This document shows positions 19,660 to 28,880 of a DNA stretch of 53,076 nt, one piece after another. The translations under genes were made by a program, and so were the position numbers. The notes beneath the pieces were generated by a model that was not told the DNA's origin, did not search any database, and saw only the letters and a list, made by a program, of their open reading frames with translations. Each line of letters begins with the position of its first letter. The first letter of the stretch is position 1. Source of the DNA: Malikia sp. (GTDB lineage: Bacteria; Pseudomonadota; Gammaproteobacteria; Burkholderiales; Burkholderiaceae_C); NCBI RefSeq assembly GCF_028687635.1, contig NZ_JAQTZS010000017.1, positions 1-53,076 on the forward strand. The letters run 5' to 3'.

Positions 19660-21939
19660 ATGGAACAAGCCAGCACAGCGACAGAGGCGGCGCCTGCCGC
19701 CCGCGAGACGGATTTTGGCGTTGGTGGCATGACTTGCGCCTCCTGCGTGGGGCGGGTCGAGCGCGCGCTCAAGAAGATCCCCGGCGTCGAACAAGCCAGC
19801 GTCAACCTCGCGACCGAGAGCGTACGGGTGCGCTGGCAGTCCGGCGATGACGATGTGGTTGCCATGTCGGCACGCCTGCAGCGGGCGGTGCGCGATGCCG
19901 GCTACGAGCCCAGGCCGCTGGAAGCCGCCGAGGCCGAACCCGCCAGAGGCTGGCTCGGCCTGCCGCGCGATGCCTGGCCGGTGCTGCTGGCCGCCTTGCT
20001 GTCGGCGCCACTGGCATTGCCGATGTTCGGCTCGCTGTTGGGCCAGCACTGGATGCTGCCGGCCTGGCTGCAGTTCGCGCTGGCGACGCCGGTGCAGTTC
20101 TGGCTCGGCGCGCGCTTCTACCGCGCCGCCTGGCATGCGCTGAAGGCGCGCAGCGGCAACATGGAGCTGCTGGTGGCGATCGGCACCAGCGCGGGCTGGG
20201 GCCTGAGCAGCTGGCTCTGGTGGCGCGCCGAGGCCGGCGAGATGCCGCATCTCTACTACGAGGGCTCGGCGCTGGTGATCACGCTGGTGCTGCTGGGCAA
20301 ATGGCTGGAATCGCGCGCCAAGCGCCAGGCGACCGAGGCGATCCGCGCCCTGCACGCCTTGCGGCCGGAGGTCGCGCATCTGCTGCCGGACGGCATCAAG
20401 CGCGAGGAGTTGGTCGACATCCCGGTCGCGGAGCTGCTGCCGGGCGACCGGGTGCAGGTGCGCCCGGGCGAGCGGGTACCGGCCGACGGCGAACTGCTGC
20501 AGGGCCGCACCCAGGTCGATGAATCGATGCTGACCGGCGAGCCGATGCCGGTGCCCAAGCAGCCGGGCGACCGGCTGACCGGCGGCAGCCTCAACGGCGA
20601 CGGCGCGGTCGAGCTGCAGGTGGCGGCGGTCGGCGCGCAGAGCGTACTCAACCACATCATCGCGCTGGTGCAGGATGCGCAGGCGGCCAAGCCGCCGATC
20701 CAGCGCCTGGTGGATCAGGTCGCGGCGGTGTTCGTGCCGGCGGTGCTGGTGATCGCGCTGCTGACCTTTGGCGGCTGGTATTTCTGGCGGGGCGCAGCGC
20801 TGGAGGACGCGCTGCTGCCGGCGGTGGCGGTGCTCGTGATCGCCTGCCCCTGCGCGCTCGGACTGGCGACGCCGGCCGCGATCATGGCCGGCACCGGCGT
20901 GGCGGCGCGGCATGGCATCCTGGTGCAGGACGCCGAGGCGCTTGAGCAGGCCTGCAAGATCAACACGGTCGCCTTCGACAAGACTGGCACGCTGACGCTG
21001 GGCGAGCCCACCCTGAGCGCGCTGGTGACCGCGCCCGGCGTGGACGAGGCCGGCACCTTGCAGGCGGCCGCCGCGCTGCAGCGCCAGAGCGCGCATCCGC
21101 TGGCGCGGGCGGTCGTGGTGGCAGCCGAGGCCGTGCCCGACGCCCAGGCGCTCGCGGCCCAGGAGGTGCAGGCGGTGCCAGGACGCGGCAGCCACGGCCA
21201 GGTGCGGGACGCCCACCTGCACCTGGGCAGCCTGCGCTGGATGGAGGAGCTCGGCGCCGGGCTGGGCGAGCTAGGCGCCCGGGCCGACGCCTTGCAGAAT
21301 GAGGGCTCGACCGTGTCGGCGCTCGCGCTGCGCCTGCCCGACGGCCGCTTCACCACGCTGGCCCTGTTCACCTTTGCCGACCTGCCCAAGCCCGGCGCGC
21401 AGGCTGCGATCGCCCAGCTGCGCGCGCGCGGCCTGCGGCTGTCGATGATCTCGGGTGACAACCGAGGCGCGGCCGAGGCGATGGCGCGCCGGCTCGGGCT
21501 GAATCCCGATGCCGGCGAGGTGCTGGCCGAGGTGCTGCCTGGCGACAAGGCCGCGCGCGTCGCCGAGCTGCGCCAGGGTGGCCATCGTGTCGCCATGGTC
21601 GGCGATGGCGTCAACGACGCGCCCGCGCTGGCCGCCGCCGATGTCGGGATCGCGATGGCCTCGGCGCGCGGCGGCTCCGACGTCGCGATGCACGCGGCCG
21701 GCATCACGCTGATGCGGGGCGAACCCAGGCTGGTCGCGGCGGCGCTCGACATCTCGCGTCGCACGGTCAGCAAGATCCGCCAGAACCTGTTCTGGGCCTT
21801 CGCGTACAACGTGGCCGGCATTCCGCTGGCGGCGCTGGGCTATCTGGATCCGGTGTTCGCGGGTGCCGCGATGGCCTTGAGCTCGGTCAGCGTGGTCAGC
21901 AACGCGCTGCTGCTCAAGCGCTGGCAGCCCGAGGTCTGA
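19660..21939 (+). CDS. copA: Cu(I)-exporting P1B-type ATPase
   Basis: A 759-residue P-type ATPase. One N-terminal HMA domain has GMTCASC (Cys26, Cys29). The TGE actuator loop lies near 290, the transmembrane metal site CPC is at 396-398 and the phosphorylated Asp is in [10 protein letters not shown] (Asp440). The hinge motif is [19 protein letters not shown] and the HMA motif mark it as a Cu+/Ag+ exporter of the inner membrane. It faces copZ and converges on the dnaJ-like gene with 7 bases between stops. It is separate from the copper locus at 34-42 kb. Confidence 0.95.
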   Translation: MEQASTATEAAPAARETDFGVGGMTCASCVGRVERALKKIPGVEQASVNLATESVRVRWQSGDDDVVAMSARLQRAVRDAGYEPRPLEAAEAEPARGWLGLPRDAWPVLLAALLSAPLALPMFGSLLGQHWMLPAWLQFALATPVQFWLGARFYRAAWHALKARSGNMELLVAIGTSAGWGLSSWLWWRAEAGEMPHLYYEGSALVITLVLLGKWLESRAKRQATEAIRALHALRPEVAHLLPDGIKREELVDIPVAELLPGDRVQVRPGERVPADGELLQGRTQVDESMLTGEPMPVPKQPGDRLTGGSLNGDGAVELQVAAVGAQSVLNHIIALVQDAQAAKPPIQRLVDQVAAVFVPAVLVIALLTFGGWYFWRGAALEDALLPAVAVLVIACPCALGLATPAAIMAGTGVAARHGILVQDAEALEQACKINTVAFDKTGTLTLGEPTLSALVTAPGVDEAGTLQAAAALQRQSAHPLARAVVVAAEAVPDAQALAAQEVQAVPGRGSHGQVRDAHLHLGSLRWMEELGAGLGELGARADALQNEGSTVSALALRLPDGRFTTLALFTFADLPKPGAQAAIAQLRARGLRLSMISGDNRGAAEAMARRLGLNPDAGEVLAEVLPGDKAARVAELRQGGHRVAMVGDGVNDAPALAAADVGIAMASARGGSDVAMHAAGITLMRGEPRLVAAALDISRRTVSKIRQNLFWAFAYNVAGIPLAALGYLDPVFAGAAMALSSVSVVSNALLLKRWQPEV

Positions 21940-21946
21940 GGCCACC

Positions 21947-23038
21947 TCAGTCGCGCAGCTGGCGCAACTGCTCGTAAAGCGTGCGCTCGGCAGCGGACAG
22001 ATGTTCGGGCACGCGCAGGCGCAAACCGAGCAGCAGGTCGCCGCGGCCGTCGTGGCCGAAATGCGGCAGGCCCTTGCCGCGCAGCCGCAGCACGGTGTCG
22101 GGCTGGGTGCCGGCGGGCACCTTCACGCTGGCTTCGCCGTCGAGCGTCGGCACGCTCAGTTGGGCTCCGAGCACGGCGTCGAGCAGCGGCAGCTCCTGCG
22201 CGCGCCAGAGGTCGGCGCCGGCGCGCTCGAAGCGCGGATCGGACCGGCTTTGCACCAGCACGTAGAGGTCGCCGGGCTCGCCGCCAGCGACCGGTGCCGG
22301 CTGGCCATGACCGGGCACGCGCAGCGCCATGCCGTCCTCGATGCCGGGCGGAATGCGCAGCGTGATCTTGTCGGCGCGCAACACCCGGCCCTCGCCGTGG
22401 CATTCGTCACAGGGATGCTCGATCACGACGCCGCTGCCACCACAGGCCGGGCAGGGCAGCAGCTGCTGGAGCAGCACATTGCCCTCGTGGCTCTTGCGCA
22501 CCTCGCGCCCGCTGCCCTGGCAGGCGGTGCAGGCATGCGGCTGGGTGCCGGCCTTGGCGCGGCTGCCGTGGCAGGCCGGGCAGGTCACCTGGCGCTCGAA
22601 ACGCAGCGTTTCCTCGCCGCCCGAGAGCACGCGCTCGAGCGGGATCTGCAGCGGCAGCTCCAGGTTGTCGCCGCGCACCGGCCCCTGGCGGCGCCGACCG
22701 CCACCGCCGAAGAAGCGTTCGAACAGGCCGCCGCCGAGGTCGAATCCGAGGCCGCCGAACAGGTTCTCGAAGTCGATGCCGCCGAACAGGTCCTCGGGCC
22801 GCAGGTCGCCCAGGCCGTCGAAACCACGCGCGTCGTAATCGGCGCGCTTCCTGGGGTCGGACAGCACGGCATAGGCTTCGGCGATTTTCTTGAAGCGCTC
22901 CTCGGCGCCGGGCGACTTGTCGCGATCGGGATGATGCTTGAGCGCGAGCTGGCGAAAGGCGTCGCGGATCGCCTTGGCGTCGGCGTCGCGCGCCAGACCC
23001 AGCACCTCGTAGTAGTCGCGCTTGCCGGCTTGCGCCAT
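21947..23038 (-). CDS. DnaJ-family co-chaperone with zinc finger
   Basis: The J domain (about 8-72) has the essential HPD in KHHPDRDKSPG. A Gly/Phe-rich region (GGIDFENLFGGLGF...ERFFGGGG) and four CxxCxGxG zinc motifs (CPACHGS, CTACQGSG, CPACGGSG, CDECHGEG) come next, then the client-binding beta domains. This is a full type A DnaJ of 363 residues. It starts at 23038, 16 bases after an atypical Hsp70 gene, and probably works as that protein's dedicated partner. A main dnaKJ locus is expected elsewhere. Confidence 0.9.
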   Translation of the reverse strand: MAQAGKRDYYEVLGLARDADAKAIRDAFRQLALKHHPDRDKSPGAEERFKKIAEAYAVLSDPRKRADYDARGFDGLGDLRPEDLFGGIDFENLFGGLGFDLGGGLFERFFGGGGRRRQGPVRGDNLELPLQIPLERVLSGGEETLRFERQVTCPACHGSRAKAGTQPHACTACQGSGREVRKSHEGNVLLQQLLPCPACGGSGVVIEHPCDECHGEGRVLRADKITLRIPPGIEDGMALRVPGHGQPAPVAGGEPGDLYVLVQSRSDPRFERAGADLWRAQELPLLDAVLGAQLSVPTLDGEASVKVPAGTQPDTVLRLRGKGLPHFGHDGRGDLLLGLRLRVPEHLSAAERTLYEQLRQLRD

Positions 23039-23054
23039 CCGGATCGTCCCGCGC

Positions 23055-24938
23055 TCAGTGGTAGTCGGCGTCGACCACGCGCGCGCCACCGGACGCTGCC
23101 GACGGCCCGGCGGGGCCTCCACCGGCTGTGCCACCCGATCCGCCCGGTGGCGCGCCATAGCGCACCTCCTGATAAGGCCCGGTACCTGGCGGCTGCGCCT
23201 GCACGTAGACCATGGTGCCGGCCTCCTTCAGAACCTTGCGCAAGGCCTCGGATTTCTCCTTGACCTGCGCGAGGTCCTTGCCGGCGATCGCCTCCTTGGC
23301 CTGGCGGCGCGCCTGTTCGAGCTTGTCCTTCATCTCGGGCGTGAGCTTGTCGGCGAAATCGGCCACCATCTTCTCGACCTGGTAGCACAGGCTCTCGCAT
23401 TCGTTGAACGCCTCGGCGGACGCGCGCCGCTGCTGGTCGGCCTCGGCGTACTGTTCGGCCTCCCGCATCATGCGCTCCTTGACACCGCGATCGAGCCGGG
23501 TCGAGCCGCTGATGCGCACCGACTGGCTCCTGTCGCTCGCGACATCCTTGGCGCTGACGTTGAGGATGCCGCTGGCGTCGATGTCGAAGCTGACCTCGAT
23601 CTTCGGAATCCCGCGCGGCGCCGGCGGCAGGCCGTCGAGGTTGAATTCACCCAGCGCCACGTTGTCGGCCGCCATCGCGCGCTCGCCCTGGAACACATGG
23701 ACCGTGACCGAGGTCTGCAGGTCGGCGGCGGTGGTGAAGGTCTCGGTCTTCTGGACCGGCACCGGCGTGTTGCGCGCGATCAGCGGCGTGGCGACGCCGC
23801 CCAGCGTCTCGACCCCCAGGGTCAGCGGCGTGACGTCGACCAGCACGATGTCCTTGACCTCGCCGGCCAGGATGCCGGCCTGGATCGCGGCGCCGCAGGC
23901 CACGCATTCCATCGGATCGACGCCCTGTTCGGCCTGGCGGCCGAAGATCTGCTCGAAGAAGGCGCGCACCACCGGCATGCGCGTCGGCGCGCCGACGAAG
24001 ACGATGCGGTCGACCTGCCGTGGCGTGATGCCCGCGTCGCGCAGCGCCTGCTCGACCGGATGGCGGCAGCGGTCGATCACGGGCTGGACCAGCCGTTCGA
24101 GCTCGGCACGGCCCAGGTCGAGTTCGAGGTGCCGGGGCTCGACGCCCGCGACACCGATATAGGGCAGGCTCAGGTGGGCCGTGACGCTGGTCGAGAGCTC
24201 GATCTTGGCCATCTCGGCGGCCTCCATCAGGCGCGCGGCGGCCTTGCGATCCTGCCGCACATCGATGCCGCTCTGCTGCAGGAAGCGCTGCGCCAGCGCG
24301 TCGAACAGCACCTGGTTCATGTCGGTGCCGCCGAGCTTGGTGTCGCCGCTGGTCGCCTTGACCTCGAACACGCCCTGGCCGAACTCCATGATGGTGACAT
24401 CGAGCGTGCCACCGCCCAGGTCCACGACGGCGATGCGCAGGTCCTCGCTGGCGCGGTCGAGGCCGTAGGCCAGCGAGGCGGCGGTCGGCTCGTTGACCAG
24501 TCGCACGACTTCGAGCCCGGCCATGCCCGCGGCATCCTTGGTCGCGCTGCGCTGGTTGTCGTCGAAATAGGCCGGCACCGTGACCACGGCCTGCGTCACC
24601 GGCTCGCCGAGGAAGGCCTCGGCGTCGCGCTTGATCTTCTGCAGCAGGAAGGCCGATAGCTGCTCGGGCGAGAACTCGCGCTCGCGCAGTTTCACCTTGT
24701 CGCGGGTGCCCATGCGGCGCTTGAAGGCGGTGGTCGTGCCCTCGGGATTGGCGGTGGCCTGGCGCCGCGCCGGCTCGCCAAGCAGCATCTGGCCGTCGGC
24801 CATCAGCGCGACGTAGCTCGGGAAGGCCTTGCCGCCCAGGCTCACGCCCTCGGCGCTCGGGATGATGACGGGTCGGCCGCCGCGCAGCACGGCGGCAGCC
24901 GAATTCGAGGTGCCCAGATCTATTCCTATGATGGCCAT
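23055..24938 (-). CDS. Divergent Hsp70 (DnaK paralogue)
   Basis: The 627-residue protein has all ATPase motifs of Hsp70: [48 protein letters not shown] and [13 protein letters not shown] substrate-binding domain and a helical lid follow. The first residues (SNSAAAV in place of TNSCVAV) and the C-terminus (ARVVDADYH in place of the EEV/EEVKD type tail) differ from the housekeeping DnaK, so I call it a paralogue. ATG at 24938 has AGGGAG about 10 bases before it. It forms a two-gene operon with the DnaJ-type gene. Confidence 0.9.
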   Translation of the reverse strand: MAIIGIDLGTSNSAAAVLRGGRPVIIPSAEGVSLGGKAFPSYVALMADGQMLLGEPARRQATANPEGTTTAFKRRMGTRDKVKLREREFSPEQLSAFLLQKIKRDAEAFLGEPVTQAVVTVPAYFDDNQRSATKDAAGMAGLEVVRLVNEPTAASLAYGLDRASEDLRIAVVDLGGGTLDVTIMEFGQGVFEVKATSGDTKLGGTDMNQVLFDALAQRFLQQSGIDVRQDRKAAARLMEAAEMAKIELSTSVTAHLSLPYIGVAGVEPRHLELDLGRAELERLVQPVIDRCRHPVEQALRDAGITPRQVDRIVFVGAPTRMPVVRAFFEQIFGRQAEQGVDPMECVACGAAIQAGILAGEVKDIVLVDVTPLTLGVETLGGVATPLIARNTPVPVQKTETFTTAADLQTSVTVHVFQGERAMAADNVALGEFNLDGLPPAPRGIPKIEVSFDIDASGILNVSAKDVASDRSQSVRISGSTRLDRGVKERMMREAEQYAEADQQRRASAEAFNECESLCYQVEKMVADFADKLTPEMKDKLEQARRQAKEAIAGKDLAQVKEKSEALRKVLKEAGTMVYVQAQPPGTGPYQEVRYGAPPGGSGGTAGGGPAGPSAASGGARVVDADYH

Positions 24939-24990
24939 CGCTGTTTTTCTCCCTGCATGCAGTGGCTGCGATGATGCCCCTGACGGGCAG

Positions 24991-25042
24991 GCCAGGCAAG
25001 CTTGATTTGACATCCATGCCACATTCCTTGGCATGGCCTGGC
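24991..25042. promoter_or_regulatory. Nested palindrome in hsp70/pncA promoter region
   Basis: Outer arms GCCAGGC (24991-24997) and GCCTGGC (25036-25042) enclose perfect inner arms CCATGCC (25014-25020) and GGCATGG (25030-25036) with a 9-base centre. A self-complementary CTGCATGCAG lies nearby towards the hsp70 start. The position between divergent genes suggests an operator, but no known regulator is matched. Confidence 0.4.
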
Positions 25043-25098
25043 TTGCCCAAAGACTTGCATCACCGCAGAATCCGGAAACAACAGGGAGTGGAAATGCG

Positions 25099-25716
25099 AT
25101 GAATGAAACACCGGATTTGCCCGGCGCGGTGCGGCTGCGGGCAGGTGATGCGTTGCTCGTGGTCGACTTGCAGCGCGATTTCCTGCCGGGCGGCGCGCTC
25201 GCGGTGCCGGATGGCGACCGGGTCGTGCCGGCGCTCAACCGCTACCTCGAACGCTTCGAGCGCGAGGGCCTGCTGGTCGTGCTCACGCGCGACTGGCATC
25301 CGACCGGCCATGTCTCGTTCAACACACGCGGCGGTCCCTGGCCGCCGCATTGCGTGGCTGGAACGCCCGGCGCCGAATTCGCACCGGGGCCGCGCCTGCC
25401 CGCTTCGGCGCAGATCTGCTCCAAGGCAACCCAGCCCGATGCGGAAGCCTATTCGGGCTTCGAGGGCACCGAGCTCGCGGCCAGTCTGCGTCAGCAGGGC
25501 ATCAAACGACTCTTCGTCGGCGGTCTGGCGACCGATTACTGCGTCAGGACCACCGTGCTCGACGCGCTGCGCGAGGGCTTCGAGGTACTGCTGCTGGTCG
25601 ATGCGATCCGCCCGGTCGAAGTGCAGCCGGGTGACGGCGCACGCGCCGAGCAGGCCATGCTGCAGGCTGGCGCGCGGCCCATCCGCTTCGAGCAGCTGGC
25701 GGGGCCAGGCACATGA
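25099..25716 (+). CDS. pncA: Nicotinamidase
   Basis: A 205-residue isochorismatase-fold amidase that turns nicotinamide into nicotinate for NAD salvage. The triad is visible as Asp23 in VVDLQRDF, a Lys in ICSKATQ and Cys148 in GLATDYCVRTT; the metal ligands lie in DWHPTGH. The ATG at 25099 (MNETPDLPG) is preceded by GGAG at 10-base spacing. A longer frame from 25033 lacks support. Its stop overlaps the pncB start (ATGA), and the two enzymes are consecutive steps. Confidence 0.93.
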   Translation: MNETPDLPGAVRLRAGDALLVVDLQRDFLPGGALAVPDGDRVVPALNRYLERFEREGLLVVLTRDWHPTGHVSFNTRGGPWPPHCVAGTPGAEFAPGPRLPASAQICSKATQPDAEAYSGFEGTELAASLRQQGIKRLFVGGLATDYCVRTTVLDALREGFEVLLLVDAIRPVEVQPGDGARAEQAMLQAGARPIRFEQLAGPGT

Positions 25717-27074
25717 ACGGCGGCGACAGCGCGCTGCTGACCGACCTCTACCAGCTCACCATGCTGCAGGCCTATCACGACGAGGGCCTGGACGGCAGCG
25801 CGGTGTTCGAGCTGTTCGTGCGCGCGCTGCCGGCGCAGCGCAATTTCCTGCTGCTGGCCGGCATCGAGCAGGCACTGGACTTCCTGGAGCAGCTGCGCCT
25901 TGACCCCGCCGAGCTCGACTGGCTGCGCGCCACCGGCCGCTTCCGGACCGATTTCCTCGACTGGCTGCGCGAGCTGCGCTTCACCGGCGAGGTGCACGCG
26001 ATGCGCGAAGGGACGGTGTTCTTCGCCAATGAGCCGGTGCTGCGGGTCGAAGCGCCAATCGCGCAGGCGCAACTGGTCGAGAGCCGCCTGCTCAATCTGG
26101 TCCATTACGCCACGCTGGTCGCGAGCAAGGCTGCGCGCTGCCGGCTCGCCGCGCCCGACAGCCTGCTGGTCGATTTCGGGCTGCGGCGCGCGCATGGGGC
26201 GGAGGCCGGCCTGCTGGCGGCGCGTTCGAGCTACCTGGCCGGCTTCGCGGGCAGCGCGACCGTGCTGGCCGGCCAGCGTTACGGCATTCCGGTGTTCGGC
26301 ACCATGGCGCATTCCTACATCGAGGTGCATGAGCTCGAAGTGCAGGCTTTCCGGGCCTATGCGGATGCGCTGACCGGACTGAGCGGGCCGCTCACGCTGC
26401 TGATCGACACCTACGACACCGAGGCCGCCGCGCGCAAGATCGTCGCACTCGCGCCGCTGCTGGAGCGGCGTGGCGCGCGGGTCACTTCGGTGCGGCTCGA
26501 CAGCGGCGACCTGGCCAGGCACGCGCGCCGGGTGCGGACCATACTCGACGAGGGTGGCCTGCAGGGGGTCGACATCTTCGCCAGCGGCAACCTCGACGAA
26601 TGGCGCTTGCGCGGCCTGCTGCAGGCCGGAGCGCCGATCGACGGCTTTGGCGTCGGCACCGCGATGAGCACCTCGGCCGATGCGCCGGCGCTCGACGCGG
26701 TCTACAAGCTGCAGAGCTACGCGGGCCGAGCACGGCGCAAGCGCTCCGAGGGCAAGGCGACCTGGCCCGGCGCCAAGCAGGTCTGGCGCTGGAGCGGGCC
26801 GGACGGCCATATCGAACGCGACCTGGTGGCGCTGGCCGACGAGGCTGCGCCAGCCGGCGCTCAGGCGCTGTTGCAGCCCGTCATGCGCGCGGGTCGCCGC
26901 AGCGCACCGCCCGAGCCGCTGGAAGCGCTGCGCGAACATGCAGCGGCCCAGCTCGCCGCGCTGCCGGAGCCGCTGCGCGGACTCGAAGGGGTCGCAGCGG
27001 AACAGGCCTATCCGGTGGCGATTTCAGCCCCGCTGCAGCAGCTCGCCGCCAGCCTGGACCGGCAGCCGCACTGA
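25713..27074 (+). CDS. pncB: Nicotinate phosphoribosyltransferase
   Basis: A 453-residue enzyme that joins nicotinate to PRPP, using ATP, to form nicotinate mononucleotide in NAD salvage. Family blocks are LTDLYQLTMLQAY at the N-terminus, FGLRRAHGAEAG, the acidic VRLDSGDLARHARRVR and GFGVGTAMSTS near the phosphate-binding site. It overlaps pncA by 4 bases, so synthesis is coupled. No damage to the frame is seen. Confidence 0.94.
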   Translation: MNGGDSALLTDLYQLTMLQAYHDEGLDGSAVFELFVRALPAQRNFLLLAGIEQALDFLEQLRLDPAELDWLRATGRFRTDFLDWLRELRFTGEVHAMREGTVFFANEPVLRVEAPIAQAQLVESRLLNLVHYATLVASKAARCRLAAPDSLLVDFGLRRAHGAEAGLLAARSSYLAGFAGSATVLAGQRYGIPVFGTMAHSYIEVHELEVQAFRAYADALTGLSGPLTLLIDTYDTEAAARKIVALAPLLERRGARVTSVRLDSGDLARHARRVRTILDEGGLQGVDIFASGNLDEWRLRGLLQAGAPIDGFGVGTAMSTSADAPALDAVYKLQSYAGRARRKRSEGKATWPGAKQVWRWSGPDGHIERDLVALADEAAPAGAQALLQPVMRAGRRSAPPEPLEALREHAAAQLAALPEPLRGLEGVAAEQAYPVAISAPLQQLAASLDRQPH

Positions 27075-27162
27075 ACGCGCGCCAGCCGAACGGGAGGAAC
27101 ATCCCGCGCGGAGACGCGGTGTTGCAGCGCCATCCCGGCTGGCTGTGAGAGACTTGCCGCCG

Positions 27163-27849
27163 ATGACCGACAGACCTACTCCGCCCGATTCCGCAGCAGA
27201 CGGCCAAAGCCTGCGCGTCGCCTTCCTCGACCTCGACCACACCCTGCTCGCCGCCGACAGCAACCAGCTCTGGCTGGACTACCTGCTGCGGCGCGGCCAT
27301 CTGCAGCCGCAACAGATTGCCGCGCACGATCGCTTCGTCGACGACTACGGACAAGGCCGACTCGATTTCATCGCGCTGCAGCGCTTCCGGCACGCGATCG
27401 ATGCCGCGTTGCCCGTGACGCAACTGGCCGGGCTGCGGGCCGGCTTCGAGGCCGAAGCGCTGCTGCCAGCGATCGCGCGCGATGCCGCCGCGCTGGTCGA
27501 CCGCCTGCACGCCGCTGGTCTGTTCACCGTGGTGGTCAGCGCGACGCGACAGGCCCTGGTGCAGCCGGTGGCCGACCAGCTGGGCATCGCGCATGTGATC
27601 GGCGCCGACAGCCAGCCCGAGCTGGAGGCGCATTGCTTCGGCGCCGGCAAGATCGCGCATGTCGGGCACTGGCTGCGCGGCCTGGGCAGCTCGCTCGACG
27701 CGCTGGCCGAGAGCCACTTCTACAGCGACTCGCACAACGACCTGCCGCTGCTGGAAGCCGTGCAGCATCCGGTCGCGGTCGATCCCGATCCGCAGCTGCT
27801 GCGCCGCGCACAGGAATGCGGCTGGCCGGTGATGAGTCTGCGCGGCTGA
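27163..27849 (+). CDS. HAD-IB family phosphatase
   Basis: A 228-residue HAD hydrolase of the SerB-like subclass: motif I FLDLDHTLLAADS near residue 20, motif II in VVSATRQ, motif III lysine in FGAGKIAHV and motif IV in YSDSHNDLPLLEAV. Substrate unknown; relatives act on phosphoserine, histidinol phosphate or lipid phosphates. The start is the ATG at 27163 (MTDRPTPPDS). Its last 27 bases form the beginning of a 277-base segment that is repeated at 28881, so the gene's tail was copied in a local duplication. Confidence 0.87.
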   Translation: MTDRPTPPDSAADGQSLRVAFLDLDHTLLAADSNQLWLDYLLRRGHLQPQQIAAHDRFVDDYGQGRLDFIALQRFRHAIDAALPVTQLAGLRAGFEAEALLPAIARDAAALVDRLHAAGLFTVVVSATRQALVQPVADQLGIAHVIGADSQPELEAHCFGAGKIAHVGHWLRGLGSSLDALAESHFYSDSHNDLPLLEAVQHPVAVDPDPQLLRRAQECGWPVMSLRG

Positions 27850-28099
27850 ATATCGTAAGGATGATCCCGATGGACCAGGAATAAATCGAATACCAGATCA
27901 GCAGCATCCACGGTTGTCTGCTGGCGCATGAGATCGCGCTGCAGCTCGTGTCAGCCGCAGCCCCCAGGCGCTGGAGGCGCTGCAGGACATCGACCTGGAA
28001 CGGCTGGAAGCCAAGCTCAGGCCGCAGCCCCAGCTGTCCGATGCGACGATCAGGACCGCGATCGAGCAGCTGCGGCGGTTCCAGGCGGCGGGCGGGTAA
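27823..28099 (+). repeat. Duplicated segment A, copy 1
   Basis: This 277-base segment covers the last 27 bases of the HAD phosphatase gene and a small gene after it. Copy 2 at 28881-29158 matches it except for seven substitutions and one missing base, all in the left two thirds; the last 130 or so bases are identical. The near identity points to a recent duplication. Confidence 0.93.
27870..28099 (+). pseudogene. Broken copy of the small helical gene
   Basis: This matches the 76-codon gene at 28928-29158. The fifth codon is TAA (27882-27884) where the other copy has GAA, and one base is missing in the CTCGTG-TCAGCC region near 27950, so the frame is lost twice. The downstream sequence still matches the intact copy exactly. 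Confidence 0.88.
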
Positions 28100-28157
28100 A
28101 ACGGCTTGCTTGGATCAATGGCCCCAGCCTCACATAGCTGCCGAGAAGACTGGCATC

Positions 28158-28205
28158 AAATGACTGCATAAAATGATTGCACTTGAGTTCACGACCCGCT
28201 AACAT
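28158..28205 (+). promoter_or_regulatory. hicA promoter with repeated operator-like element
   Basis: TTGCAC (28177-28182) and TAACAT (28200-28205) with a 17-base spacer make a sigma70-like promoter only 6 bases from the hicA ATG, so the message may be leaderless. Overlapping the -35 are two 11-base direct repeats, AAATGACTGCA and AAATGATTGCA (28158-28168 and 28171-28181), 13 bases apart and differing at one base. These could be the autoregulation site for HicB. Confidence 0.45.
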
Positions 28206-28211
28206 GCAGTC

Positions 28212-28466
28212 ATGAATAGCAAGCATCGAAAGACCTTGGAGGTCATTTTCGGCAAGCCGACACCGAGCACGCTGGAATGGACACGAATCGAAGCGCTGCT
28301 GATCGCGGTCGGCTGTGAAATGATCGAGGGACGTGGCTCTCGGGTGCGCTTCGTGCACGGCCAGCATGTGGGTACCTTCCATCGCCCACACCCAGCCAAG
28401 GAAGCTAAACCCTACCAGGTCACCGACGCCCGCGATTTCCTCACCCTGATTGGAGTCAAGCCATGA
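28212..28466 (+). CDS. hicA: HicA-type toxin
   Basis: An 84-residue HicA-family mRNA interferase with the dsRBD-like fold. Seen are TRIEALLIAVGCEMIEGRGSRVRF, then HVGTFHRPHPAKEAKPYQV and DARDFLTLIGVKP. In canonical HicA the loop reads GSH with the catalytic His; here it is GSR, as I recall for this subfamily, so the active residue may be one of the later histidines. No ribosome site precedes the ATG. It overlaps hicB by ATGA at 28463-28466, the toxin-first order of hicAB. The pair lies inside a duplicated region. Confidence 0.88.
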   Translation: MNSKHRKTLEVIFGKPTPSTLEWTRIEALLIAVGCEMIEGRGSRVRFVHGQHVGTFHRPHPAKEAKPYQVTDARDFLTLIGVKP

Positions 28467-28804
28467 ACACCATGACCTACAAGGGCCAGACAGCCCGTAT
28501 CGATTTCGATGATGCCGACGGCATCTTCATGGGCCGGCTGGTGGGTATCAGCGACGTGGTGGGCTTTCACGCCGACAACGTGCGCGAGCTGCGCGCCGCG
28601 TTCGAGGAAGCCGTGGACGACTATCTCGAAACCTGCGCCAAGATCGGCAAGGTGCCTCAGAAGCCCGCCAGCGGCAAGCTCATGCTGCGGGTGCCGCCCG
28701 AGCTGCACCGCGCCGCCCTGATCGCTGCGGAGTCTGCCGGCACCAGCCTGAACCAGTGGGCCGCCAAGGTACTGGGCGAGGCCGCGCGAGGGGCGCAGGC
28801 CTGA
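28463..28804 (+). CDS. hicB: HicB-type antitoxin
   Basis: A 113-residue antitoxin. The N-terminal half is the partial RNase H-like HicB fold (DADGIFMGRLVGI, ADNVRELRAAFEEAVDDYLETC); the C-terminal half is a ribbon-helix-helix DNA-binding domain (KLMLRVPPELHRAALIAAES, SLNQWAAKVLG). It should bind and silence HicA and repress the operon. Its 3' half is repeated, without the toxin-binding part, at 29167-29300. Confidence 0.92.
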   Translation: MNTMTYKGQTARIDFDDADGIFMGRLVGISDVVGFHADNVRELRAAFEEAVDDYLETCAKIGKVPQKPASGKLMLRVPPELHRAALIAAESAGTSLNQWAAKVLGEAARGAQA

Positions 28805-28877
28805 CTCAGCGCATGTGAACCGATCTCTCAACCAGGAAAAATGCAAGCTGTCCGCTGCGATGAAGCTAAGCTCGACG
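28671..28877 (+). repeat. Duplicated segment B, copy 1
   Basis: This covers the C-terminal third of hicB, the spacer after it, and the first 12 codons of a GNAT-type gene. Copy 2 is at 29167-29375. The two differ at scattered bases (roughly one in ten to fifteen) and by a short indel before the GNAT start, so they have diverged more than the A copies. Confidence 0.88.
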
Positions 28878-28880
28878 CGT
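28841..28880 (+). pseudogene. Stub of GNAT gene at a duplication junction
   Basis: The codons MQAVRCDEAKLDA match the start of the acetyltransferase at 29339 (MQVVRCDEAQLDV). After about 13 codons the sequence changes abruptly into the tail of the HAD phosphatase gene (copy A2). The result is a chimeric open frame, 28841-29158, that joins the stub, a shifted reading of the HAD tail and the small gene. Confidence 0.85.

Noticed and set aside
24939-25098. Heat-shock (sigma32) promoter before the hsp70 gene
   Set aside because: CTTG-like boxes occur, but none has a proper CCCCAT-type -10 at the right distance.
28463-28804. HicB possibly being a free-standing regulator
   Set aside because: A HicA-type toxin gene overlaps its start by 4 bases, so it is a standard pair.
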